Assembly: GCA_963747755.1 (NCBI GenBank)
Contig: CAVVGK010000003.1
Coordinates: forward strand, 214,969 to 278,968
Direction: 5' to 3'
Source: DATFVA01 sp963747755
GTDB taxonomy: Bacteria > Bacteroidota > Ignavibacteria > Ignavibacteriales > Ignavibacteriaceae
Length of the DNA: 64,000 nucleotides
This document shows positions 1 to 9,676 of the stretch, piece after piece. How positions within the stretch are numbered: position 1 is the stretch's first letter; each line of letters starts with the position of its first letter. A program made the translations under genes and the position numbers. The notes below the pieces were generated by a model. That model saw nothing but the letters and a program-made list of their open reading frames with translations. It was not told where the DNA came from and did not search any database.

Positions 1-2214
1 AATCCAGTTCTTATCTATCCCGTCCAGAATGTATTTATACTTGTTCTTCGCCGGGTTGTTATAATCCAGTGATATGAACCTGATATTAATAAAGTTTTCA
101 TCATAATTCAGATTTATGTCTTTAAGGGTTGAAACTTCCGTCAATCCTCCGTTAGTATTTGTTTTCATAAATGAGGTAATGTAAACCCCCGGTATATAGT
201 TCTCTTTTTCACCGATCGATGTATTTATTATATCAAGACCGTTTGTTCCGCCTAGATAAATAATACCATCATTGTCAATAAGAGCTGAATGGTTGAAATA
301 GAAATTATTCAGAAGTCCGTCCTCCCTGCTATAATTCCTGAATTCATTCCCGGCAATGCTGTATTCTGAGATCCCGTAATTAGTGCTAATCCAAAGGTCC
401 CTTTTATTATCTTCAGTTATTGAGCTGATTACACTGTTCGGCAAACCATCCTTCTCAAAATAATGTTCGAAAGTACCTGAATTCTTGATAAATTTGTTCA
501 GTCCGTTCGCCGTCCCTATCCAGAGATTATCGTATGAATCTCTGAATATTGAAAACACATAGTCATTGCTCAAACTCTTTTCATCATCTATGGAGTGACT
601 ATAGAATTTAAATGAAATGTTACTAAGGTTCATTTGTATTAAGCCGCCGTAAGTCCCCATCCAGATAATGCTGCTGTCTCTTGTGTCTTTGTATAATGTC
701 AGGATGTAATTCGTATGATCGTTATTAATCGGGAATTTATTTGAATTATACTGTTCTAAAGAACCTGATTCCTGTGAATAAACAAACAGACCGAATCCTG
801 CAGTACCGATAAAAATCTTACCGTTATCCATTAGTAATGAGTTAATGTAAGCATTTTCCAGCGATTTGTTTACCCGTTTCCTAAATGGAAGCAATTTGAA
901 TTTCTCTGCTTTTACATCAAATAACTTCAAACCTTTAGCCGTTCCTGTCCATATAAAATTATGGTCGGGAAGGAGGGAGGTGATTCTAACCCCAGGCTGA
1001 TCATCAATATAAAATCTTTCAAAGGTCTTTTCACTTTTATCAAACCTATTGAGACCGCTGCCTGTTCCTACCCATAGGTTATCTTTTTCATCGATACAGA
1101 AAGAGGTAACTGTCTTGCTGCTTAAACTCATTTTATTCCCCTCCCGGTATGTGAATGATATAAACCTGGAAGGAAGGTCTCTTAACTTATTTATACCGTC
1201 ACCATAAGAATTGATCCAGAGAATCCCTGATTTGTCAACAGTCAGGTTCAGTATATTGTTGCCTGACAAAGATGCAGGGTTACCCGGTTCATTTATGTAG
1301 CGGGCTATCTCATCTGATTCGGGATCGATTTTGTATAGTCCTCTGTTTGTGCCTGTCCATATATATCCCTCCTTTATACAGAATGTATGGATGAATTTAT
1401 CATTAAGAATAGGATAATTCTTTTTTACAAGATAACCTTCAGATGAATTAAGGATGTAAATGCCGGCTGGAGTACCGATCCAGAGCATTCCATTTTTATC
1501 TTCAATTGCTGTATTTACAGAAATATTTATCCTGCTTTTGATCGATAAAAAGGAATCCGATCCCGCATTATACCTCACCAGGCCGCTCCTGGTGCAAATC
1601 CACAAAGTACCTCTGTGATCTGTATAAATGTACCTGATATGGTTATCCCCGATACTTTCAGGGTCATTTCCATTATGCCGGTAATTAATGAAACGGTTCT
1701 CTCCGGGAATATACTTATTTAACCCTGCAGTCTCAGTTCCAAACCATACGTTTCCCTTATTGTCTTCACATATTGTCCATATTATGTTATCTGAAATACC
1801 ATTCTTTGTTTTCTCATCATCTAAGAATCTGGTGAACTTCCCTGTTTCGGGTTCAAACTTATTCAGACCACCTCCCCAGGTTCCTATCCAGATATTGCTG
1901 TGTGAATCCTCATAAAGTGAGATTATATCATCAAAAGAAATTGAATTGGGATCATCCGGATCATTTTTATAAATCTTGTAATCTCTTCCATCGTATTTTA
2001 CCAGGCCATACATGGTCCCGAACCATAGGAAGCCCTTATGATCCTGCATCATACAATAAGTTAGATTTACGGCTGCACCTTCATCGAGCGAAAGATGTTC
2101 AAACTTCAAGTTGTCTGTTCTGTCTTCGGAAAAAAGATATGAAGAAAAGAGCAGAACGAAAAGAATTAATTTTACAGGTTTATTATATACAAACATCATT
2201 TCTGATCTTCTCAT
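1..2214 (-). CDS. Two-component-type sensor with Reg_prop propeller repeats, partial
   Basis: This reading frame is open from an ATG at 2214 to the left edge (738 codons) and has no stop, so the C-terminus lies outside the window. A short hydrophobic signal (residues about 14-28) is followed by many repeats of the form 'D..G..WiGT..GLn.' (for example KGFLWFGTMYGL, SNIWIGTWGGGL, GTLWICTRSGL), the signature of two-component regulator propeller domains that fold into a periplasmic beta-propeller pair. The last visible residues, YKYILDGIDKNWI, look like the start of a Y_Y_Y domain, which normally precedes a membrane segment and a kinase, AraC or GGDEF output. By family knowledge these are ligand sensors, often for glycans. 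The output domain and ligand cannot be seen. All plus-strand frames here are antisense shadows. Confidence 0.9.
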   Translation of the reverse strand, partial: MRRSEMMFVYNKPVKLILFVLLFSSYLFSEDRTDNLKFEHLSLDEGAAVNLTYCMMQDHKGFLWFGTMYGLVKYDGRDYKIYKNDPDDPNSISFDDIISLYEDSHSNIWIGTWGGGLNKFEPETGKFTRFLDDEKTKNGISDNIIWTICEDNKGNVWFGTETAGLNKYIPGENRFINYRHNGNDPESIGDNHIRYIYTDHRGTLWICTRSGLVRYNAGSDSFLSIKSRINISVNTAIEDKNGMLWIGTPAGIYILNSSEGYLVKKNYPILNDKFIHTFCIKEGYIWTGTNRGLYKIDPESDEIARYINEPGNPASLSGNNILNLTVDKSGILWINSYGDGINKLRDLPSRFISFTYREGNKMSLSSKTVTSFCIDEKDNLWVGTGSGLNRFDKSEKTFERFYIDDQPGVRITSLLPDHNFIWTGTAKGLKLFDVKAEKFKLLPFRKRVNKSLENAYINSLLMDNGKIFIGTAGFGLFVYSQESGSLEQYNSNKFPINNDHTNYILTLYKDTRDSSIIWMGTYGGLIQMNLSNISFKFYSHSIDDEKSLSNDYVFSIFRDSYDNLWIGTANGLNKFIKNSGTFEHYFEKDGLPNSVISSITEDNKRDLWISTNYGISEYSIAGNEFRNYSREDGLLNNFYFNHSALIDNDGIIYLGGTNGLDIINTSIGEKENYIPGVYITSFMKTNTNGGLTEVSTLKDINLNYDENFINIRFISLDYNNPAKNKYKYILDGIDKNWI

Positions 2215-2343
2215 GTAGTTAGTTATGGGAATAAGCTGAAGATATAAATTTCATATTTAATATACTTCACATTTTTCTCACAAAAATCACGCAGAATGGG
2301 GGAGTTTAAAACCGGTTTTTTAGGGAAAAATGATCAATTATTG

Positions 2344-2351
2344 TAATTTTG
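2344..2351 (+). promoter_or_regulatory. Candidate -7 box TAATTTTG
   Basis: The octamer matches the Bacteroidota -7 consensus TAnnTTTG and sits 31 bases before the ATG of the acyl-CoA synthetase gene. No clear TTTG -33 element lies 19-21 bases upstream, so this is a weak call. Confidence 0.35.
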
Positions 2352-2382
2352 GACAAATTATTTTAATCACTTAGGGGATTCT

Positions 2383-4440
2383 ATGGAATCTGTAATTAAT
2401 AAGTTTTTTTATCCCGGGTCGCTCTGCATTGTAGGTGCTTCCGGGAAAAAGGGAAATCTTGGATACGAATTAACCAGATGCGTAAAAACATATGGTTATA
2501 CGGGAAAATTATTTCTGGTAAACCCCAAAACTGAAGAAATTCTCGGGACGAAATGTCATCCGGCCGTACCGGATATCAAAGAAGATATTGATCTCGCTAT
2601 CGTAATGGTTCCAAAGCAGGTTGTGGAAGAAACGATACAGCAGCTGCTTGACAAAAAGGTTACCTCAATAATACTGATAACAGCCGGATTTAAAGAAACC
2701 GGGTTAGCAGGTGCAGACAAGGAAGTACAGCTGGCAGAATTGGTAAAGAGGAATGGCGCCAGGATGGTCGGTCCTAATTGTATGGGTATTATAAACACAT
2801 TCGATTCTATTAAACTTAATGCTACATTTGTTGCCGAAAGACCTGAGACAGGCACGATGGCCTTCCTGTCACAGAGCGGAGCAATAGGAGCGGCTGTTCT
2901 TAATTCTTTAAGAGAAACCGATATACGCTTCGGACATTTTATTAGCGTCGGCAATAAAGCAGATATGAGCGAAAACGATTTTCTCGATTACTGGCAGGAT
3001 GATGAAAATATAAAAGTTATCACGCTGTACCTTGAAAGTTTTGCCGACGGCAAAGCGTTTATCAAAAAATTTATTGAAGGGAAACTTACTAAGCCTGTAA
3101 TCATTCTTAAGGGCGGAAGAACGGCCGGCGGAATGAAAGCGGCATCATCCCATACAGGGGCCCTCGGAAGCAGCGATAAGGTTGTGGATTCGATTCTTCG
3201 GCAGTTTAACCTGATCAGGACAAACGATCTTAACCAGTTGTTCAATACTGCAAAAGGCTTCGAGAACTTTCCGCTCCCTAAAGGAAAAAGAATTGCTGTG
3301 ATAACAAATGCAGGAGGACCGGCTATTCTTGCTGTAGATTCTATTGAAAAGAACGGATTAAAACTTGCCGAACTTGCAGCCGATACCAAAAAGAAATTAA
3401 GAGAGATAGTCCATCCAGAGGGAAGCGTTAATAATCCAGTGGATCTCCTGCCCGGAGGGACTGCGGAAGGCTATCACGATTCAATTGAGCTGCTGTTACA
3501 AGATGAAAATGTTGATGCCGTTATTTCTGTATTTGTTGAACCAATAATGGTTAAGGCGCTTCCGGTGATTGAACTTATTAACAGCATCAAATCTGCTAAG
3601 CCGCTTCTGCAGGCAGTTATGCCTCTGCCGGAGTTCTGGGAGGAATACAGGAAAAATTCTCAGTATAAAATTCCTCTCTTCCGGAACCCGGAAGACCCCG
3701 CAGTGGTTTTATCGAATATGTATTACTATGCTGCCCGGAAGGACGCAGAAAAGAGACTCATGCCGGTCTCTTCTAAAGAAAATATAATAACGGATGAGGA
3801 AACAGGATTCATCGATGCCGATAAGGTTTCTCAGCTGACAAGAAAATATAATCTGCCCGCTGTCCGTTCAGTTTACCTCAGGTATGAGGAATTAAAAAAC
3901 TGCGATATCAAATATCCTGTAGTGCTGAAAGCGGCTGGTGAAGGGATTGTCCATAAAACAGAACTTAACGCCGTTCGGTTGAATATCAAATCTCGAGAGG
4001 AATTGATTTCTGAAGCTGACAAAATGCTTTATGATTTTAAGACTAAAAACCTTAATATTAAATCATTTCTTATTCAACCGTTTATTAAAACCAGGCACGA
4101 AATTCTTATTGGTGGATTCCTTGATAAAGATTTCGGACCAATGGTTATGTTTGGAACGGGGGGTAAGTATGTAGAGGTTTATGAAGATACCTCTATGCGT
4201 TCTGCTTATATGACTGATAAAGACGCTTTGGAAATGATTGATAAAACCAGGATTGGTAAGATTCTGAGAGGCGTCAGAGGTGAAGCACCTGCGGATATTA
4301 AAAAAATAAAAGAGGTTATCCGTTCTGTCGCCCGGATGATGCTGGATAATGAAAAAATAACCGAGTGCGATCTTAACCCTCTTATTGTTGATGAAAATAA
4401 TGAACTATATGCAGTCGACATAAGAATTAAAGCAGGTTAA
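2383..4440 (+). CDS. Acetate/acyl-CoA synthetase (ADP-forming), fused alpha-beta subunits
   Basis: The 685-residue protein has the full order of the fused ADP-forming acyl-CoA synthetase family. It begins with a CoA-binding Rossmann domain (residues 10-135, IVGASGKKGNLG), continues with two succinyl-CoA-ligase-like domains (about 150-460) and ends with an ATP-grasp domain (about 480-685, PVVLKAAGEGIVHKTE). The His in SSHTGALGS is residue 257, matching the position of the phosphorylated His in characterised enzymes. The reaction is acyl-CoA + ADP + Pi to acid + CoA + ATP, usually giving ATP during fermentation of sugars or amino acids. The S66 peptidase gene begins at the very next base after its stop. 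Substrate range cannot be read from sequence. Tryptophanase at 16848 fits an amino-acid-fermenting lifestyle but is not linked directly. Confidence 0.93.
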   Translation: MESVINKFFYPGSLCIVGASGKKGNLGYELTRCVKTYGYTGKLFLVNPKTEEILGTKCHPAVPDIKEDIDLAIVMVPKQVVEETIQQLLDKKVTSIILITAGFKETGLAGADKEVQLAELVKRNGARMVGPNCMGIINTFDSIKLNATFVAERPETGTMAFLSQSGAIGAAVLNSLRETDIRFGHFISVGNKADMSENDFLDYWQDDENIKVITLYLESFADGKAFIKKFIEGKLTKPVIILKGGRTAGGMKAASSHTGALGSSDKVVDSILRQFNLIRTNDLNQLFNTAKGFENFPLPKGKRIAVITNAGGPAILAVDSIEKNGLKLAELAADTKKKLREIVHPEGSVNNPVDLLPGGTAEGYHDSIELLLQDENVDAVISVFVEPIMVKALPVIELINSIKSAKPLLQAVMPLPEFWEEYRKNSQYKIPLFRNPEDPAVVLSNMYYYAARKDAEKRLMPVSSKENIITDEETGFIDADKVSQLTRKYNLPAVRSVYLRYEELKNCDIKYPVVLKAAGEGIVHKTELNAVRLNIKSREELISEADKMLYDFKTKNLNIKSFLIQPFIKTRHEILIGGFLDKDFGPMVMFGTGGKYVEVYEDTSMRSAYMTDKDALEMIDKTRIGKILRGVRGEAPADIKKIKEVIRSVARMMLDNEKITECDLNPLIVDENNELYAVDIRIKAG

Positions 4441-5481
4441 ATGAAAAGAAAGAACTTTTTAAAAGCGGCGGGACTTGCTGCTGCTGCTTCTGCATTCCCC
4501 CTCGGAAATGTCTATCCGAATCTATCCCCAATAGAGAGGATAAAACCGCCTAGACTGAAACCAGGCGATACAATAGGACTGGTAGCCCCCGGCAGCTACA
4601 TCGACGGACAACAGCTGAATGATTCGATAAAAAATCTAAATGAACTGGGATTTAATGTCGTTTATAACAACTCTATTCTTTCAAAGAATGGATATTTCTC
4701 AGGGACTGATCGGCAGAGAGCCTCTGATGTTAACCAGATGTTCTACCGGGATGACGTTAAGGGAATAGTCTGTGCGCGGGGTGGTTATGGATGCACACGA
4801 ATTTTGGCTCTTCTTAATTATAACGTCATCAGAACAAATCCTAAAGTGCTAATAGGATACAGCGATGTAACTTCACTTTTATACGGGATTTATAAGGAAA
4901 CAGGACTTATATGTTTTCATGGAGCTGTAGGTATTTCGTCATATAATGAATTCACTGTTGATTACTTCAAAAAAACATTAATGGATCCTGAGGATAAACT
5001 TGAACTTCGTAATCCTGAACCGGAATCGACGGATGAGGAATTTCAGCCTCATACAATACGGGGAGGAATTGCAAAAGGAGAACTGATTGGCGGTAATTTG
5101 TCAGTTGTTGTCTCTTTAATTGGTACCCGCTATGATGTTGATACGAAAAATAAAATAATTTTTCTTGAGGAAATGTCGGAAGACCCGTACAGGATTGACA
5201 GGATGCTGACCCAGATGAGAATGGCCGGAAAATTTGAGGGGGCTGCGGGAGTAGCGCTTGGAATATTTAAGGACTGTAAACCTTCAGAAAAATCATCTTT
5301 TGATTCATCATTCACCTTAAAAGAGGTTTTGAAGAACAGGCTGGCAGATCTAAATCTACCTGTTGTTTATGGAATGTCATTCGGACACGTTAAAAATAAA
5401 TTTGTTCTTCCTGCGGGATTAAAAGCTGAACTTGATACCTCTAAACAAACAATTACTTTCCTTGAAACTGCCGTCACCTAA
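4441..5481 (+). CDS. LD-carboxypeptidase, peptidase family S66 (LdcA/MccF-like)
   Basis: The 346-residue protein shows the S66 layout. ARGGYG leads to the nucleophile Ser141 in IGYSDVTSLL, a FLEEMSEDPYRIDRML segment carries the catalytic Glu (E243 by position), and His316 lies in FGHVKNKFVLPAG. The N-terminus (MKRKNFLKAAGLAAAASAFPL) is an export signal, with a KRKNF start that resembles Tat-type or simple Sec signals without a clear twin-arginine. The family cleaves the D-Ala from tetrapeptide stems during murein recycling, or hydrolyses microcin-C-like adducts. An exported copy suggests action on periplasmic murein peptides. It is probably co-transcribed with the CoA synthetase. Its stop overlaps the convergent channel gene by four bases. 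Confidence 0.9.
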   Translation: MKRKNFLKAAGLAAAASAFPLGNVYPNLSPIERIKPPRLKPGDTIGLVAPGSYIDGQQLNDSIKNLNELGFNVVYNNSILSKNGYFSGTDRQRASDVNQMFYRDDVKGIVCARGGYGCTRILALLNYNVIRTNPKVLIGYSDVTSLLYGIYKETGLICFHGAVGISSYNEFTVDYFKKTLMDPEDKLELRNPEPESTDEEFQPHTIRGGIAKGELIGGNLSVVVSLIGTRYDVDTKNKIIFLEEMSEDPYRIDRMLTQMRMAGKFEGAAGVALGIFKDCKPSEKSSFDSSFTLKEVLKNRLADLNLPVVYGMSFGHVKNKFVLPAGLKAELDTSKQTITFLETAVT

Positions 5482-6485
5482 TCCGGGTTTTCTGTAAGGC
5501 ACATCTTATTTAATTTCTGAAGACTTGTATTTTCCCCTATTGCAATGAGTTTATCACCGGCTTCAATCCTTGCTGATGATAAAGGATTGTAAATAAACTT
5601 ACCGGATTGCTTATATATTGAAACAATAATAATATTCATTTCTTTTCTGATAGGCAGCTCGTTAAGTGTCTTATTCACAAGAGATGATTGCTGGTTGACA
5701 ATTACTTCTTCAATATTTAAATCGACGTCCTTTTCTCTTGCTATACTGTCGATAAATTCAATAACTCCCGGTCGGAGCAGCAGTTCAGCCATCCTTGTAC
5801 CACCGATTTCATATGGTTTTACTACACGGCTGGCTCCGGCTTTCCTTAATTTCGATTCAGTTTCCTCTTCAACTGCTCTTGCAACGATATAAATCTCAGG
5901 ATTCAATACTTTAGAGGAGAGTGTTGCAAAAACATTCTCTGCATCTGATGATAATACTGCTACCAGTCCTTTTGCCCTTTTGATACCGGCGGAAGTAAGA
6001 ACTTCATCACTGGTTGCATCTCCGTTAACAAACATAAATCCACGGTTTATCAGCCTGTCTATTTTGTCAGCGTCGTTTTCAATAACAACAAAATCGACTT
6101 TAGCTTCTGCAAGTTCATCACATATGAATCTTCCCATTCTGCCGTATCCGCACACTATATAATGATTTTTCAGCTGTTCAACTTTTTTACTCATCTTTCT
6201 CCTCCTGTAAATTTGAGTTTCAAATACGAGTTGTGCTGCTCTTCCTCCGGTGTATGCAATAGAACCAATACCCATAACTATCAAAATCAGGGTAAAAAGC
6301 CTTCCCGGCTGGGAGAGTGGATGTGTTTCAGCGAATCCAGTTGTGGAAATAGTGATCACTGTCATGTAAATTGCGTCAAGAATATGCCACTTTTCTATGA
6401 TCATATATCCAGCTGTCCCTACCATTATGGTAAAGAAAAGGATTGCCAGACCGAAACGAAGTTGCCTTAATGTTTTATCAACCAT
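5478..6485 (-). CDS. Potassium channel protein with TrkA-N/TrkA-C (RCK) domains
   Basis: The 335-residue protein has two transmembrane segments (about 10-30 and 62-82) flanking a pore loop. The selectivity filter reads TTGFAE (residues 48-53) where MthK-type channels have TVGYGD. A TrkA-N Rossmann domain follows with the nucleotide motif VCGYGRMGR (111-119), then a TrkA-C domain (about 250-330). The architecture is that of MthK-like ligand-gated K+ channels of the inner membrane. The filter variant is common in this bacterial subfamily, so strict K+ selectivity is not certain. It is a single gene reading toward the S66 peptidase gene, with a 4-base tail overlap. Confidence 0.9.
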   Translation of the reverse strand: MVDKTLRQLRFGLAILFFTIMVGTAGYMIIEKWHILDAIYMTVITISTTGFAETHPLSQPGRLFTLILIVMGIGSIAYTGGRAAQLVFETQIYRRRKMSKKVEQLKNHYIVCGYGRMGRFICDELAEAKVDFVVIENDADKIDRLINRGFMFVNGDATSDEVLTSAGIKRAKGLVAVLSSDAENVFATLSSKVLNPEIYIVARAVEEETESKLRKAGASRVVKPYEIGGTRMAELLLRPGVIEFIDSIAREKDVDLNIEEVIVNQQSSLVNKTLNELPIRKEMNIIIVSIYKQSGKFIYNPLSSARIEAGDKLIAIGENTSLQKLNKMCLTENPD

Positions 6486-6608
6486 TTAGTACAAATATAT
6501 TTTATGATTAACATTAAAATAATAAAAGATGAGCCAAATAAGCTTGCAACGGATACAAGCAAGACAGTATATTTATTTTATAACTCATGAATTTTAGAGG
6601 AGCCTGCT

Positions 6609-7151
6609 ATGAAAATTTGGTTTTTAAGTATCACAGGATTCTTCCTTATTTTCAGTCTCTCAGGCTGCATCGATTTCTATAAGGTATCTTATGAAATTAA
6701 CCTTGAAACACCTGATAAGGGTAAAGCCATAGTTCATCTCTATGACCTGAGATCGGATGCAGCTAACGAAAAGGACTTTGAAACAGACAAGCAGAACATA
6801 TTCCAATTTGCATTGAAGAGCAGCGACTTTCTTCAGTCAATGAAGCAGGAGGGGAAGAATATTCAGTCCAGGGAAGTTCATGTTTCTGGCGATACCCTTG
6901 ATGCAGCTGTTGTATATACCTTTGATTCCATAACCAGTGTTGAAAATATGCAGCATGATGCAGGATTCTTCTATCTTACACTGGAGCCCGGTGACAGCGT
7001 CATATCGACTAATGGAGAAGTTATTTCATCTAAGGACCGGAAAAGAATTTTATGGGATAGATCGATGAAAACACTTAGATTTGAAATGCTTAGCAATACA
7101 TTTACCGGGAAGGCATATAAAATGCTCGGTTCGTATTATAAACCTGAATAA
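6609..7151 (+). CDS. Predicted lipoprotein of unknown function
   Basis: I do not recognise this 180-residue protein. It has a clear lipoprotein signal with the lipobox LSGC, Cys20 being the acylated residue. The rest is mixed alpha/beta without repeats: a beta-rich start (FYKVSYEINLET), a charged helical middle and a beta C-terminus. The ATG follows a good ribosome binding site (AGAGGAG, 6600-6605 region). It precedes priA by 27 bases and may share its transcript, but nothing links the functions. Envelope localisation is the only firm inference. Confidence 0.75.
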   Translation: MKIWFLSITGFFLIFSLSGCIDFYKVSYEINLETPDKGKAIVHLYDLRSDAANEKDFETDKQNIFQFALKSSDFLQSMKQEGKNIQSREVHVSGDTLDAAVVYTFDSITSVENMQHDAGFFYLTLEPGDSVISTNGEVISSKDRKRILWDRSMKTLRFEMLSNTFTGKAYKMLGSYYKPE

Positions 7152-7178
7152 AGGCCGCTCTTTAATTTAAACTCAAAT

Positions 7179-9659
7179 ATGTTTGTTCAACTCGTTTTCC
7201 CGTTACCATTCAGAAACTCGTTCACCTACTCTGTCCCGGAAGAATTTACATCCCTGGCAAAGGCAGGCGCGAGAGCTGTAGCTCCTTTCGGCAGAAGGGT
7301 GCTTACGGGTGTGATAATCAGTGTTTCTGAAACCAATCCACTCGATAAGGAAAGTTCAGCTGCGGGAAAAATCAAACCTTTATCGGATATTCCGGATGAA
7401 AGTCCCTTCTTCTCAAAGAAAGCTTTAAAATTTTTTGATTGGCTGTCGGACTATTATTTGTCATCCTACGGTGAAGCTCTAAAACTGGGCATACCCACAG
7501 GGGTCGATATCGAATCGAAACGGAAGATTATCATTGATCAGACCTTTTGTGAAAAACTTCTGTTGAAAGAAAAGAAGAACACCCTCAAACACCGGATACT
7601 TGAAGAGTTATGCAGTCGTGAAGAGATGAACTTTTCATACCTGCAGAAAGTTATGGGCAGAAAAAATATTTATTCAGCGGTTCGTTCACTCGAGAATGAT
7701 GGAGCAGTAACAGTACTGGATGAAGTAGGGGAGGCCAGGGTAAAGGTGAAAAAAGAGAAGTTTGTGAAACTTTCGAAGAGTATGGGGGAGATATATGCTG
7801 GTTTTCCTGAACTTGAATCCAGGTCACCAAAACAGGTTAAGATACTGCTTGAGCTGATAAACAGAAAGAATAAGGTCGTTCCTCTTAATTACCTTCTTAA
7901 GAAGGCTGAGGCATCCTCCTCCTCAGCAGATTCACTCGAGAAGAAAGGATTCATCGAAATTTACGATAAGGAGGTAAGCCGGGACTATATTGAAACTTAC
8001 AAGGAAAAGTTCCAGGATTTTAAACCCACTGAAGCTCAACAGAGAGTAATTGATGTTGTAGCAGAAAACCTTGACCCCTCTTCCTTTGCGGCTTACCTTC
8101 TGCATGGTGTAACAGGAAGCGGCAAAACCCAGGTTTATATTGAACTCGTTAAAAAAGTACTCGCACTGAAGAAGTCTGCTTTAATCCTGGTTCCTGAGAT
8201 ATCCCTTACTCCCCAAATGACATCAAGGATGTATAATAATTTCGGCGATATTATCTCTGTTCAGCACAGCAGGATGTCCGATGGCGAGAGATATGACTCC
8301 TGGAGAAAAATACTAAAAGGTAAAGCCCGGGTAATAATAGGCGCCCGTTCAGCGTTATTTTCCCCGATTCAGAATCCGGGTTTAATAGTAGTAGACGAAG
8401 AGCATGATTCCAGCTATAAACAGTTTGATTCTCCGCCAAGGTACCAGGCCCGGGATGCTGCAATAATAATGGGACAAATAATGAGCTGCCCTGTTCTCCT
8501 AGGTTCGGCTACGCCATCGGTTGAGAGCATGTACAACGCAAAATCAGGTAAATATAAACTGCTCGAACTGCCTGACAGAATTGACGATGCGAAGCTGCCC
8601 GTAATCCGGCTGGTTAATATATCAGTCGAACGAAAAAAGAAGAAGATGGAGAATGTATTTTCACAGGTACTGATAGATCATATATCTTCATGTCTGAAGA
8701 AAAAAGAAGGAGTTATTATTCTCCAGAACAGAAGAGGGTTCTCAACGCAGATATATTGTGAGGACTGTGGGGAGATTGAGTCCTGCGATAATTGCTCTGT
8801 CCCAATGGTCTATCATATCAATAAGAACTTGCTGCAGTGCCATTACTGCGGATTGATAAAGAAAGTACCGGAAGCCTGTACTCATTGTGGTTCATTAAAT
8901 ATAAAGTACTTCGGTACAGGTACAGAAAGAGTAGAGGATGAGATTGAATACTATTTCCCGAATGCGTCGGTCAGAAGAATCGATTCTGATTCAATAAATA
9001 AAAAAAATGTACTGAGCAGTATACTTCAGAAGTTCGGAAATGGGGAGATTGATATTCTTGTGGGTACTCAGATGGTTTCCAAAGGACTGGATTTCTCGCG
9101 GGTAACCCTGGTAGGAGTCATCTCTGCTGAAACCACCTTGTGGCTGCCTGATTTCAGGGCTGATGAAAGAACCTTTCAGCTTCTCACCCAGGTTGCCGGA
9201 AGGGCGGGGAGAAGCAAGGTTGCGGGAGAAGTAATAATCCAGACACAGAACGAGAAGCATTTTACCCTGCAGAAAGTACTGATGAATGATTATGCGGGTT
9301 TTTATCAGAAAGAAATTTTCGGCAGGGAGCAGATGGGATACCCGCCTTTTACAAGACTTTGTCTGATCGAAACAAAGGATCAGGTCGAAGAAAAAGCAAG
9401 GGGAGCGGCAGAAGATTTTTATATGCAGTTGAGCAGGTACAAAAAATATCTGAAGATAACTCCTGCTGCCCCTGCCGTTATAGCACGATTGAAAGGAAAT
9501 TACCGATTCCAGATCCTCATCAAAAGTTCGAAAGAAACTGACCCAGGCAGTAAAATTTTACGCAAAGCGGTACTGGATTCATTCTCCGAGTTTAACCGAA
9601 AGTCCCGCTTCCGCGACGTGCGTCTGATGTACGACGTCGACCCCCAGAGTATCCTGTAA
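7179..9659 (+). CDS. priA: Primosomal protein N' (replication restart helicase PriA)
   Basis: The 826-residue protein carries every PriA landmark. It has the N-terminal 3'-DNA-binding domain (FVQLVFPLPFRNSFTYSVP), helicase Walker A GVTGSGKT (Lys316), the DEEH box (Asp406-His409), a zinc-binding insertion with eight cysteines between residues 527 and 570 in CxxC pairs, and motif V/VI (GTQMVSKGLDF, QVAGRAGR). Family role: 3'-5' superfamily 2 helicase that reloads the replisome at stalled forks. The length is slightly above the E. coli enzyme. No priB, priC or dnaT is nearby, as expected for this group. Confidence 0.97.
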   Translation: MFVQLVFPLPFRNSFTYSVPEEFTSLAKAGARAVAPFGRRVLTGVIISVSETNPLDKESSAAGKIKPLSDIPDESPFFSKKALKFFDWLSDYYLSSYGEALKLGIPTGVDIESKRKIIIDQTFCEKLLLKEKKNTLKHRILEELCSREEMNFSYLQKVMGRKNIYSAVRSLENDGAVTVLDEVGEARVKVKKEKFVKLSKSMGEIYAGFPELESRSPKQVKILLELINRKNKVVPLNYLLKKAEASSSSADSLEKKGFIEIYDKEVSRDYIETYKEKFQDFKPTEAQQRVIDVVAENLDPSSFAAYLLHGVTGSGKTQVYIELVKKVLALKKSALILVPEISLTPQMTSRMYNNFGDIISVQHSRMSDGERYDSWRKILKGKARVIIGARSALFSPIQNPGLIVVDEEHDSSYKQFDSPPRYQARDAAIIMGQIMSCPVLLGSATPSVESMYNAKSGKYKLLELPDRIDDAKLPVIRLVNISVERKKKKMENVFSQVLIDHISSCLKKKEGVIILQNRRGFSTQIYCEDCGEIESCDNCSVPMVYHINKNLLQCHYCGLIKKVPEACTHCGSLNIKYFGTGTERVEDEIEYYFPNASVRRIDSDSINKKNVLSSILQKFGNGEIDILVGTQMVSKGLDFSRVTLVGVISAETTLWLPDFRADERTFQLLTQVAGRAGRSKVAGEVIIQTQNEKHFTLQKVLMNDYAGFYQKEIFGREQMGYPPFTRLCLIETKDQVEEKARGAAEDFYMQLSRYKKYLKITPAAPAVIARLKGNYRFQILIKSSKETDPGSKILRKAVLDSFSEFNRKSRFRDVRLMYDVDPQSIL

Positions 9660-9676
9660 GCTTAATTTATCTCAAA

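Noticed and set aside
1688..2222. Two plus-strand frames (75 and 106 codons)
   Set aside because: They lie antisense to the propeller sensor gene, and their translations have no signal, domain or biased composition.
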